A DNA stretch of 9,497 bases, from NCBI GenBank assembly GCA_009885665.1, contig VFKI01000046.1, positions 1-9,497 on the forward strand, read 5' to 3'. The position numbers and the translations under genes were made by a program. The stretch is from Gammaproteobacteria bacterium (GTDB lineage: Bacteria > Pseudomonadota > Gammaproteobacteria > DSM-16500). Shown one piece after another: positions 1 to 6,532 of the stretch (positions within the stretch are counted from its first letter, which is position 1; each line of letters starts with the position of its first letter). Under the pieces are notes generated by a model. It was not told the DNA's origin. It searched no databases and worked only from the letters and a program-made list of their open reading frames with translations.

Positions 1-63
1 CCCTTAAGTGGCGGCAGGCGGGCGAGCTATTTGCCCGAGTAGCCATCTGAATAGTTACATGGT
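1..63 (-). repeat. Left arm of a 63-bp inverted repeat (dispersed intergenic element)
   Basis: The reverse complement of bases 1-63 matches bases 9323-9385 at 59 of 63 positions with no gaps; I aligned them by hand. The arm contains a small stem, CGGGC...GCCCG, around a 9-base loop. The window opens inside the element: its first bases, CCCTTAAG, correspond to the point in the right copy where a GC-rich palindrome begins, so the left copy probably continues outside the window. No transposase or other gene is attached to it. I read it as a dispersed intergenic repeat in opposite orientation at two sites, not as the end of a transposon. Confidence 0.9.
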
Positions 64-117
64 TTCAATGCATTAATAACTATCGCATCATTCAGCGCGA
101 CACTTTGCTGCTTTTAG

Positions 118-123
118 TATAGT
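118..123 (+). promoter_or_regulatory. Possible -10 element ahead of the DUF2066 operon
   Basis: TATAGT matches the sigma-70 -10 consensus at five of six positions and lies 75 bases upstream of the first gene of the five-gene operon. No convincing -35 hexamer sits at 16-18 bases: GCGACA at 97-102 gives a 15-base spacer and is weak. The position is sensible because the intergenic space is only 197 bases here, but the call rests on one hexamer. Confidence 0.25.
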
Positions 124-139
124 GTGCTGCGTACTTCTG

Positions 140-170
140 TTCTTCTGCCCTATCTTTTGTAGTAGATACG
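140..170 (+). repeat. Leader motif, copy 1 (upstream of the DUF2066 gene)
   Basis: The core TATCTTTTGTAGTAGATAC contains the inverted pair TATCT / AGATA around an 8-base loop and is preceded by TTCTTCTGCCC. The same core recurs at 4626-4651, on the minus strand at 9144-9166, and at 9294-9317. This copy ends 27 bases before the ATG at 198, so it lies in the likely 5' leader or promoter of the first operon. Its function is unknown. A protein-binding site, an RNA hairpin in the leader and a short dispersed repeat are all possible. Confidence 0.8.
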
Positions 171-197
171 TTTTTGATATGCGAATCAGGAAGACCA

Positions 198-1250
198 ATG
201 AAAAAATATTACCTAGGGTTCTTGTGCTTATTGCAGCTATTGCTCGGCACGCCACCGACCTCGGCTATGCGTATGCACAACCTATACCAAGTCAGCGTAC
301 CCGTTACCTCGCAGCAGCCGGAGGTGCGTGCAGTTGCTTTACAGCAAGCGCTGCAAATTGTTTTGATACGTGCCAGTGGTAATGCTGCGATTGCCAGTGT
401 GCCAGCGATCAAGCAACGTCTGTCGAATGCTGATAATTTAGTCGAAGAATATAGCTATATTACCAATCCTGCGCCGGCGCCAGCGAATCAGCCATGGCGC
501 TTACAAGTCAGTTTTGATGCCACTGCGGTGCAAAACATGCTGCGTAATGCCAATGTGGCGATTTGGGGGCAAGACCGTCCACTCATTATTATATGGTTAT
601 GGGACAGTTTATCCGGCCAGCCAGCACATATGGTTGCGGATGATACCGATCATCAGCTTGTCAGCTTGCTCAAGCAAGCGACCGATACGCGGGGTGTGCC
701 GGTCGCTTTGCCCTTGATGGACTTAACGGATATGCATAACATTGCGGGCGCTAATATTCCGACCGGCCAGCTTGCGCCTTTTATGGCCGCATCGCAACGT
801 TATGGCAGTAATAGCGTCTTGACGGGTGCGTTGTCGCAATCCGCTAATGGCTTTCAGTTGGCGGCGACGTTAACAACGTCAGCCGGCCAGACAGCATGGC
901 AAATAACGGGTACAACGCTGGCGGAGGTATTGCATAGCCTGGCAAATCGCATTGCCGACACGTTGGCGGGCAAGTATGCCACCGTCATCACTTCTCATCA
1001 GCAAGCCAGTATCCAGTTAACCATATCGGGCATTCAACATGCGGATGATGTCAGCATATTGACCTATTATCTGGATCATTTGACGCCAGTATTGGCAACA
1101 CAAATCATGGCGGTGAATGGCAGTCGTGTGGTGATACAAGTTCAGTTGCGTAGTACGCCAGAGGCTTTTATTCAAGCGCTTGCCGTTGATCAGCGATTGG
1201 TGCCTGTCACGTCCGATACAACGGACTATCAATTTTTATGGAAAGAATAA
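198..1250 (+). CDS. DUF2066 domain-containing protein, probably exported
   Basis: This 350-residue protein is recognised as a DUF2066 protein, a gammaproteobacterial family of unknown function. The family pattern is visible just after the signal sequence: LYQVSVPVTSQQ, then a helix rich in A and L ending in VLIRASGN, and later a WGQDRPLIIIWLWD stretch. The N-terminus looks like a Sec signal peptide, with KK, a leucine-rich core and likely cleavage after TPPTSA near residue 23. There is no lipobox cysteine, so a soluble periplasmic protein is most likely. I chose ATG 198 over the upstream in-frame ATG 174 because the signal peptide begins there and AGGAAG lies just upstream. It is the first gene of a probable five-gene operon, and its stop is two bases from the next start. 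In many gammaproteobacteria this family neighbours an AI-2E permease gene and hda, as here. No biochemical role can be given. Confidence 0.85.
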   Translation: MKKYYLGFLCLLQLLLGTPPTSAMRMHNLYQVSVPVTSQQPEVRAVALQQALQIVLIRASGNAAIASVPAIKQRLSNADNLVEEYSYITNPAPAPANQPWRLQVSFDATAVQNMLRNANVAIWGQDRPLIIIWLWDSLSGQPAHMVADDTDHQLVSLLKQATDTRGVPVALPLMDLTDMHNIAGANIPTGQLAPFMAASQRYGSNSVLTGALSQSANGFQLAATLTTSAGQTAWQITGTTLAEVLHSLANRIADTLAGKYATVITSHQQASIQLTISGIQHADDVSILTYYLDHLTPVLATQIMAVNGSRVVIQVQLRSTPEAFIQALAVDQRLVPVTSDTTDYQFLWKE

Positions 1251-1252
1251 TC

Positions 1253-2287
1253 ATGAATCCCTGTTCCATTATCGCGTTGTTTGTCGTTATCGGTGGCATA
1301 CTGTATTTCATTTCGCCGATATTATCGCCTTTTTTAGTGGGGGCATTGCTGGCGTGGTTATTTAATCCAGCTGTTGCGCGCTTGGCGCGTTGGCACGTGC
1401 CGCGTTTGGTATCGATTTTGTTAGTATTGTTGATGTTAGTGGTGATCATTCTGGTCGTGGTGTTATTAGTTGTGCCATTGATCGGTACCCAGTTAATAAA
1501 ATTATTGCACTTTATTCCAACGATTATTACGTTTGCGCAACAAAATTTAGTGCCACGTATCAATCATTTACTGGGTGCCGATGGCGCACAGTGGTTGGAT
1601 GCCAATTCGCTCAAATCGATGTTGGTGCAAAATTGGATGAAAGCGGGCGGCGTGGTGGGATGGGCGTGGCAAACGGTGTTGCGCTCGGGGATGGAAGTTC
1701 TGCGTTTAGCCGGTTTTGTGATATTAATTCCAGTGGTGGCCTTGTATCTTCTCTATGATTGGCAGGGTGTGTTGACGGGCGTGCATTCTTATTTGCCGCG
1801 GCGTTTTGCGCCAACCATTGTGGCGTTGGTCAAGGAATGCGACCAAGTATTAGCGGCTTTTTTTCGTGGCCAATTGCTGGTGATGTTGACCCTAGGAACG
1901 ATTTATGCGATAGGCCTTAGTGCGTTGGGTATGCAAGTGGGTGTATTGATTGGCTTGGTCACGGGTTTGTTGGCAATCGTGCCGTATTTGGGGGTCAGTG
2001 TCGGTTTACTGTCAGCGATTATCGTTGCTTGGGTGCAGGCGGGTAACTGGCATGCCATTATCCCTGTCATGATTTTATTTGCCGTTGTGCAAACCTGTGA
2101 CGCAATGTTTATTACGCCGCGTCTTGTTGGCCATCGTATTGGTTTGCATCCTGTGGTCGTCATTTTTGCCATTATGACGGGTGGCATGTTGTTTGGTTTT
2201 ACCGGTGTCTTGCTTGCTTTGCCTGTCGCCGCTGTCATACGCGTGTTGCTACGGTTTTTTTGTCGAGCAGGAGACGCGCATGTTTAG
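1253..2287 (+). CDS. AI-2E family transporter (PerM-like permease)
   Basis: This 344-residue integral inner-membrane protein has the AI-2E/PerM layout: an N-terminal hydrophobic pair (GGILYFISPILSPFLVGALLAWLFNP), a strongly hydrophobic segment near residues 55-80, an amphipathic central region, and a C-terminal block of membrane helices. That block includes the family-typical GLLAIVPYLG and FITPRLVGHRIGLHPVVVI stretches and a terminal GFTGVLLALPVAAV. Members are variously proposed to export autoinducer-2-like molecules or to act as ion/H+ antiporters; the sequence does not tell which substrate applies here. ATG 1253 is preferred to the in-frame ATG 1238 because GGAAAG at 1240-1245 is well spaced as a ribosome binding site for it, and the longer form would overlap the upstream gene. 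Its last 8 bases overlap hda, suggesting translational coupling. Confidence 0.88.
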   Translation: MNPCSIIALFVVIGGILYFISPILSPFLVGALLAWLFNPAVARLARWHVPRLVSILLVLLMLVVIILVVVLLVVPLIGTQLIKLLHFIPTIITFAQQNLVPRINHLLGADGAQWLDANSLKSMLVQNWMKAGGVVGWAWQTVLRSGMEVLRLAGFVILIPVVALYLLYDWQGVLTGVHSYLPRRFAPTIVALVKECDQVLAAFFRGQLLVMLTLGTIYAIGLSALGMQVGVLIGLVTGLLAIVPYLGVSVGLLSAIIVAWVQAGNWHAIIPVMILFAVVQTCDAMFITPRLVGHRIGLHPVVVIFAIMTGGMLFGFTGVLLALPVAAVIRVLLRFFCRAGDAHV

Positions 2288-2975
2288 CCAGCTTACCTTG
2301 GGCGTCAGCTTGCAAGACACGGCTACGTTTGCCAATTATTTTGTTGGCGCCAACATCCAGCTCATAGAAACCTTACGGCATGTCTGTCAGAGTGAGCAGG
2401 GCGAGCGTATGATTTATTACTATGGCGCGAGTGGGTTGGGGCGTACGCATCTCATGCAAGCGTGTTGTCATGCCGCGCATCGTGCTGGCTTGAGCGTAGT
2501 TTACTTGCCGTTACAAGACATGGTATCGCTTTCACCTATCGTATTTGAAGGTATAGAAACACGCAAATTGATTTGTATTGATGACGTGCAGTGTATTGCG
2601 GGCAAGCGTGACTGGGAAGAAGTGTTCTTTCATGCTTATAATCGCATACAGCAAGCAGGTGGGACATTGTTGGTGACAGCCAATTTACCGCCCAAAGGCT
2701 TGCAATTTATTATGCCGGATGTGGCGTCGCGTTTGGCCGCCGGGGTCATTTTTCAATTGCAACCTTTAAGTGATGATGAGAAATTGCAAATGTTAGTCAT
2801 GCGTGCGACATTGCGCGGCATGGTTTTACCTGAAGAAGTGGGACGTTTTATTTTGACGCATTGCCCGCGTCATTTAGCAACATTGTGTGCTGCATTAGAT
2901 GTATTGGATAGAATGTCACTCGCGGCACAACGGCGTTTGACGATTCCATTTGTAAAACAGGTCTTACAAATATGA
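2280..2975 (+). CDS. hda: DnaA regulatory inactivator Hda
   Basis: This 231-residue AAA+ protein closely follows E. coli Hda along its length. Hda, bound to the DNA-loaded sliding clamp, stimulates ATP hydrolysis by DnaA and so prevents re-initiation. Visible motifs are a Walker A region, GASGLGRTH (49-57), with the Arg in place of Lys that is usual in Hda; Walker B LICIDDVQCI (97-106); SRL with the presumed arginine finger at R151; LQPLSDDEKLQ (159-170); a sensor-2 region around CPRHLATL; and the conserved tail RRLTIPFVKQVL. The N-terminal clamp-binding peptide reads QLTLGV instead of the usual QLSLPV-like form. ATG 2280 is chosen because AGGAG lies just upstream and the protein then starts at the family's usual point; a longer in-frame extension to 2181 lies wholly inside the permease gene. 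Thirteen bases separate it from eno. Confidence 0.95.
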   Translation: MFSQLTLGVSLQDTATFANYFVGANIQLIETLRHVCQSEQGERMIYYYGASGLGRTHLMQACCHAAHRAGLSVVYLPLQDMVSLSPIVFEGIETRKLICIDDVQCIAGKRDWEEVFFHAYNRIQQAGGTLLVTANLPPKGLQFIMPDVASRLAAGVIFQLQPLSDDEKLQMLVMRATLRGMVLPEEVGRFILTHCPRHLATLCAALDVLDRMSLAAQRRLTIPFVKQVLQI

Positions 2976-2988
2976 TTGGAGATATAAC

Positions 2989-4299
2989 ATGACACAAATA
3001 AGCCAAGTAAAAGCATGGGAAATTTTGGATTCCCGTGGCATGCCGACGATTGAAGCGCAAGTAACGCTCCGTTCTGGCCACATAGGCCGTGCGGCGATTC
3101 CCTCGGGTGCATCAACGGGTTCGCGCGAAGCGCTTGAATTACGCGACCAAGATACGCGGCGTTATTTGGGTAAAGGTGTGTTAAAAGCCGTTGCGTCCGT
3201 GAATGGTGAAATTGCCCGCGCGTTGGAAGGCGTCGATGCAGCTGATCAAGCCCATCTTGATACCTTGCTTACGCAATTGGATGGTACGCCTAATCGCGGC
3301 CGGTTGGGTGCCAATGCCATTTTGGCCGTATCGCTTGCGGTGGCGCATGCGATTGCAGCAGAGCAGGGGGTGCCACTGTATCGTCATCTGGCGGGTGCGA
3401 CGACAGAAAAATTTCGTTTGCCGGTACCCATGATGAATATTATTAATGGGGGTGCGCATGCCAATAATTCTCTCGATATTCAAGAATTCATGATATTGCC
3501 GCTGGGTGCGCCAACTTTTGCGGAAGCTTTGCGCTATGGTGCAGAAGTTTTCCAGCATTTAAAAAAAATCTTGAATGAACGTAACTTAACGACAAGTGTC
3601 GGTGATGAAGGGGGTTTTGCGCCGAATTTGCCGAATAATGAAGCGGCGTTGCAACTTATTTTGACGGCAATTGGTCGGGCAGGTTTCAAACCGGGCAAAG
3701 ATATTTTCCTGGGTTTGGACGTGGCGGCGAGTGAATTATATCAAGAGGGTCGTTATCAACTCACCTCTGAAAATCGTAGTTTAACTGCGACGGAATTAAC
3801 GACATATTATGCCGATTTGGTTGAGCGTTACCCTATCATAAGCATTGAAGATGGTATGGCTGAAGCGGATTGGGATGGCTGGATTCATTTGACCGAACAA
3901 TTGGGTGAACGTATCCAGTTGGTGGGCGATGATGTGTTTGTTACCAATCCAGAAATTCTTGCGATGGGTATCGGTCGGCATGTAGCCAATGCCTTGTTGG
4001 TCAAGCCTAATCAAATTGGCACGTTGACAGAAACGCTGGCTGCGATGCGGATGGCTAAAAATGCGGGTTACAATTGCATTGTGTCGCATCGTTCGGGTGA
4101 AACGGAAGATACGACGATTGCTGATTTAGCCGTAGGTACGTCAGCGGGGCAGATTAAAACCGGTTCATTGTGCCGTTCCGATCGTATCGCTAAGTATAAT
4201 CGCTTATTGCATATTGCTTCCGAATTAGGCGAGCATGGTTGCTATGCCGGTCGAAGTGTATTCGATCGTTTTACCAATAGCGCGAGAGTCATGAGTTGA
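2989..4299 (+). CDS. eno: Enolase (phosphopyruvate hydratase)
   Basis: This 436-residue full-length enolase interconverts 2-phosphoglycerate and phosphoenolpyruvate in glycolysis. In many gammaproteobacteria it also binds RNase E in the degradosome. The substrate loop PSGASTGSREALELRD (38-53) is intact. So are the acid/base residue E207 in GDEGGFAPN; the Mg2+ ligands D243 (LGLDVAASE), E287 (SIEDGM) and D314 (VGDDVF); the catalytic K339 (LLVKPNQIGT); H367 in SHRSGETEDT; and K390 in the signature QIKTGSLCRSDR. One oddity is SRGMPTIE near residue 15, where almost all enolases have SRGNPT, so M18 replaces a strongly conserved Asn. A GGAG ribosome binding site precedes the ATG. The TGA stop overlaps the ftsB ATG by one base (TGATG), the classic eno-ftsB coupling. 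Confidence 0.98.
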   Translation: MTQISQVKAWEILDSRGMPTIEAQVTLRSGHIGRAAIPSGASTGSREALELRDQDTRRYLGKGVLKAVASVNGEIARALEGVDAADQAHLDTLLTQLDGTPNRGRLGANAILAVSLAVAHAIAAEQGVPLYRHLAGATTEKFRLPVPMMNIINGGAHANNSLDIQEFMILPLGAPTFAEALRYGAEVFQHLKKILNERNLTTSVGDEGGFAPNLPNNEAALQLILTAIGRAGFKPGKDIFLGLDVAASELYQEGRYQLTSENRSLTATELTTYYADLVERYPIISIEDGMAEADWDGWIHLTEQLGERIQLVGDDVFVTNPEILAMGIGRHVANALLVKPNQIGTLTETLAAMRMAKNAGYNCIVSHRSGETEDTTIADLAVGTSAGQIKTGSLCRSDRIAKYNRLLHIASELGEHGCYAGRSVFDRFTNSARVMS

Positions 4300-4571
4300 T
4301 GCGTCGTTTATTACCAGGAATATTGTTGATCGTGCTGATTTTTCTACAATACCGTGTTTGGTTTGAACCCGGTGGTGTGCTGGCTATGCTGCGTTTGAAA
4401 CATGAAGTGGCAGCCAGTCATGCCTTGAATGTCGCATTACAGCAACGTAATACGCAATTGGCTGAGCAGATCAACTATCTGCATAGTGACGCCGCAGTTG
4501 AAGCGCGCGCGCGTGAAGGTTTAGGTATGATCCGCCGAGATGAAACGTTTTATCAATTAGCACAATCATAG
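4299..4571 (+). CDS. ftsB: Cell division protein FtsB (septum formation initiator)
   Basis: This 90-residue bitopic inner-membrane protein belongs to the FtsB/DivIC family. FtsB forms the FtsQ-FtsB-FtsL complex that activates septal peptidoglycan synthesis by FtsW/FtsI. One N-terminal transmembrane helix (about residues 5-21) is followed by the characteristic aromatic stretch LQYRVWF. Next comes a coiled-coil heptad region (about 28-62) with LxxRNxQLxEQI, then the conserved tail EARAREGLGMIRRDETFYQL, which matches the FtsQ-binding end of the family. The ATG at 4299 shares its first base with the enolase stop. An in-frame TTG at 4296 would add one residue and is less likely. In E. coli ispD follows; here an intergenic region and surE follow instead. 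Confidence 0.95.
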   Translation: MRRLLPGILLIVLIFLQYRVWFEPGGVLAMLRLKHEVAASHALNVALQQRNTQLAEQINYLHSDAAVEARAREGLGMIRRDETFYQLAQS

Positions 4572-4625
4572 TAGCTATAGCTTCTGGGGTTGCATTTTGC
4601 AGAAATACGGACTGCAGTTCTTCTA

Positions 4626-4651
4626 TCCTATCTTCTTTTGTAATAGATACG
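4626..4651 (+). repeat. Leader motif, copy 2 (upstream of surE)
   Basis: The second copy of the TATCT...TTTTGTAATAGATACG motif carries a three-base insertion, TATCTTCTTTTG, which lengthens the loop between TATCT and AGATA to 11 bases. Similarity to copy 4 is wider than the core. Upstream both have CGGAC followed by GCAGTT. Downstream both have an ATTCAGA(A/T)GG block; here that block supplies the surE ribosome binding site, while in copy 4 it is the beginning of the 63-bp repeat. This copy also supplies the -35 hexamer of the surE promoter candidate. Confidence 0.8.
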
Positions 4652-4666
4652 ATACGATTTTATAGT
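4638..4666 (+). promoter_or_regulatory. Sigma-70-type promoter for surE-rpoS
   Basis: TTGTAA (4638-4643) and TATAGT (4661-4666) are separated by exactly 17 bases. The -35 matches consensus at four of six positions and the -10 at five of six. The expected start point near 4673 leaves a leader of only about 14 bases, with the AGAAGG ribosome binding site (4675-4680) at its very 5' end. That is short but usable. Because no other promoter-sized gap exists between surE and rpoS, this is also the most obvious source of rpoS transcript. Confidence 0.55.
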
Positions 4667-4686
4667 TACCATTCAGAAGGAAATAT

Positions 4687-5439
4687 ATGCGAATTTTGTT
4701 GAGTAACGATGATGGTTATATGGCGCCAGGCTTGGCCGCGCTTGCGGGTGAATTGGCGCATATCGCTGAAATTACCGTGGTTGCCCCCGATCGCAATCGC
4801 AGTGGCGCGAGTAACTCGCTGACATTGGATAATCCTTTGCGGATGACGAAGGCGCCGAATGGTTTTATTGGGGTAAATGGTACGCCGACTGATTGCGTGC
4901 ATTTGGCGGTGACAGGTTTGTTGGAGCAATTGCCAGACATGGTGGTGTCAGGTATTAATGAAGGCTCTAATTTAAGTGATGATGTATTGTATTCGGGGAC
5001 GGTTGCTGCGGCGACGGAGGGACGTTTTTTGGGTTTGCCATCGATTGCGGTATCGTTGGTGGGACCGCATTGTCAGCATTATGCAACGGCAGCGCAGGTG
5101 GCGCGGATGTTGGTCGAAAAATTAAACCGTGATCCTTTGCCGCGTGATACTATTTTAAATGTCAATTTACCGGATATGCCGCTTGATCAATTGCGTGGAT
5201 TTCAAGTGACGCGTTTAGGCACGCGGCACATTGCTGAACCGACATTGAAAACAACTGATCCGCGTGGCCGTAAGATTTATTGGGTGGGGCAACCAGGGCC
5301 TGAAGAAGATGCGGGACCCGGCACCGATTTTCATGCGATTAGTACCGGCTATGTGTCTATTACACCGCTGCATTTAGATTTAACGCATTACAAAGTGTTT
5401 GAACAATTGTCAGGGTGGGTGCAGGCTTTGGCGACATAA
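4687..5439 (+). CDS. surE: 5'/3'-nucleotidase SurE
   Basis: This 250-residue cytoplasmic metal-dependent phosphatase of the SurE family dephosphorylates nucleoside 5'- and 3'-monophosphates and is associated with stationary-phase survival. The N-terminus MRILLSNDDGY carries the metal ligands D8 and D9. VAPDRNRSGASNSLTL provides S39, and VVSGINEGSNL provides N91, which completes the expected ligand set. The following DDVLYSGTVAAATEGR and GLPSIAVSL are family hallmarks, and the length is typical. The motif usually written SGINxGxNxGxDxxYSGT has Ser where the third Gly is common (NLSDD). AGAAGG lies six bases before the ATG. The rpoS start follows 13 bases after its stop, so the two are probably co-transcribed. 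The pcm gene, often next to surE, is missing. Confidence 0.96.
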   Translation: MRILLSNDDGYMAPGLAALAGELAHIAEITVVAPDRNRSGASNSLTLDNPLRMTKAPNGFIGVNGTPTDCVHLAVTGLLEQLPDMVVSGINEGSNLSDDVLYSGTVAAATEGRFLGLPSIAVSLVGPHCQHYATAAQVARMLVEKLNRDPLPRDTILNVNLPDMPLDQLRGFQVTRLGTRHIAEPTLKTTDPRGRKIYWVGQPGPEEDAGPGTDFHAISTGYVSITPLHLDLTHYKVFEQLSGWVQALAT

Positions 5440-5452
5440 GAGGAGTTGTGTC

Positions 5453-6532
5453 ATGCGTAAAAAAGGGAAAAAGGATATTTCCATTGCGGCTACAGCTATC
5501 ATGGAAGATGAGGCAGATGTGGCAATTTTTATGGAAGAAATCGATGTTGAAATGGATCTCTTGGAAGATGTCGAGACGGATGCTGTTGAAGGAGAAAAAG
5601 TCGAAGTCGTAACACAACGGCATGAAATGTCAGAAGATACGCAGGTTGTAGACTTGCAAGCAGAAACATTAGAAAAAGAAGAGAAATTTTCACAAGCAGC
5701 AGATGCCACGCAATTATATTTAAATGAAATAGGTTTTTCGCCTTTATTGACTGCCGAAGAAGAAGTGAAATGTGCCAGATTGGTGCAAAAAGGAGATGAA
5801 AAAGCGCGCGCGGTGATGATTAAAAGTAATTTACGTCTCGTTGTTAAAGTGGCGCGACGGTATTATAAGCGCGGTCTAGAATTTTTGGATTTAATCGAAG
5901 AAGGTAATTTAGGTTTGTTGCGTGCAGTGGAAAAGTTTGATCCGGAGCGTGGCTTTCGTTTTTCAACGTATGCGACTTGGTGGATACGTCAGACGATAGA
6001 GCGTGCCATTATGAATCAAACGCGCACAGTGCGTTTACCGGTGCATATATTGCGCAAATTGAATACGTATTTGGCGGCGGCGCGGAAGTTATTAAAAGAA
6101 CACGAGCGCGTACCGACGAGTAAAGAAATTGCTAAGGCGACGAATAGTTCAGTAGCAGATGTCGACGAAATGCTGCGTTTGAATGAACATCCGTTATCAT
6201 TGGATACGCTGATTTCTAATGAAACTATCCAAGCCAGTAGTAGTAAGCAATTGGTCGATGCTTTGGCGGATCAACACAAAAGTGATCCGGCGGAAATATT
6301 GGCTGAGCAACGTCTTGGTGAACATTTGCAACAATGTTTGCATTTATTGAATGATAAACAAAGGGAAATTTTATCTCGCCGCTTTGGTTTGGCGGGATAT
6401 GAGCGGCAAACCTTGGAGGAAGTGGGTAAGGCTGTGGGGCTCACGCGCGAACGCGTACGACAAATTCAAATGACCGGGCTGCGTTTGTTACGTGAGATTA
6501 TGCAAAAACAAGGCATTACGAGCTCAGGGTAG
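5453..6532 (+). CDS. rpoS: RNA polymerase sigma factor RpoS (sigma-38)
   Basis: This 359-residue group 2 sigma factor is the general stress and stationary-phase sigma of gammaproteobacteria. It has the RpoS-specific opening DATQLYLNEIGFSPLLTAEEE (region 1.2, from residue 84); SNLRLVVKVARRY and LDLIEEGNLGLLRAVEKFDPERGF (2.1-2.2); RFSTYATWWIRQTIERAIMNQ (2.3-2.4, 169-189); region 3; and a region 4.2 helix-turn-helix, LEEVGKAVGLTRERVRQIQ (321-339). The N-terminus before region 1.2 is strongly acidic and about 28 residues longer than in E. coli RpoS. The C-terminus ends soon after region 4.2. ATG 5453 is chosen because AGGAG at 5441-5445 sits seven bases upstream; an in-frame codon at 5399 lies inside surE. 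nlpD, which carries the main rpoS promoter in E. coli, is absent. The last 9 bases overlap convergent recN. Confidence 0.95.
   Translation: MRKKGKKDISIAATAIMEDEADVAIFMEEIDVEMDLLEDVETDAVEGEKVEVVTQRHEMSEDTQVVDLQAETLEKEEKFSQAADATQLYLNEIGFSPLLTAEEEVKCARLVQKGDEKARAVMIKSNLRLVVKVARRYYKRGLEFLDLIEEGNLGLLRAVEKFDPERGFRFSTYATWWIRQTIERAIMNQTRTVRLPVHILRKLNTYLAAARKLLKEHERVPTSKEIAKATNSSVADVDEMLRLNEHPLSLDTLISNETIQASSSKQLVDALADQHKSDPAEILAEQRLGEHLQQCLHLLNDKQREILSRRFGLAGYERQTLEEVGKAVGLTRERVRQIQMTGLRLLREIMQKQGITSSG

Noticed and set aside
122..382. 86-codon open frame encoding a PIFCSRY peptide similar to the nadK upstream extension
   Set aside because: The shared peptide is only the leader motif translated in the same frame twice; the rest overlaps the DUF2066 gene out of frame.
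4572..4610. Terminator after ftsB
   Set aside because: There is a 10-bp palindrome AGCTATAGCT at 4573-4582 and a weak TGCAG/CTGCA stem, but no GC-rich hairpin followed by a T-tract.
5399..5452. Extended rpoS start inside surE
   Set aside because: The strong AGGAG at 5441-5445 is correctly spaced for ATG 5453, and the upstream residues have no RpoS character.
5360..5709. Minus-strand open frames of 87 and 99 codons across the surE/rpoS junction
   Set aside because: They mirror the acidic rpoS N-terminus in antisense, giving a Ser/Thr-rich composition with no known domain.
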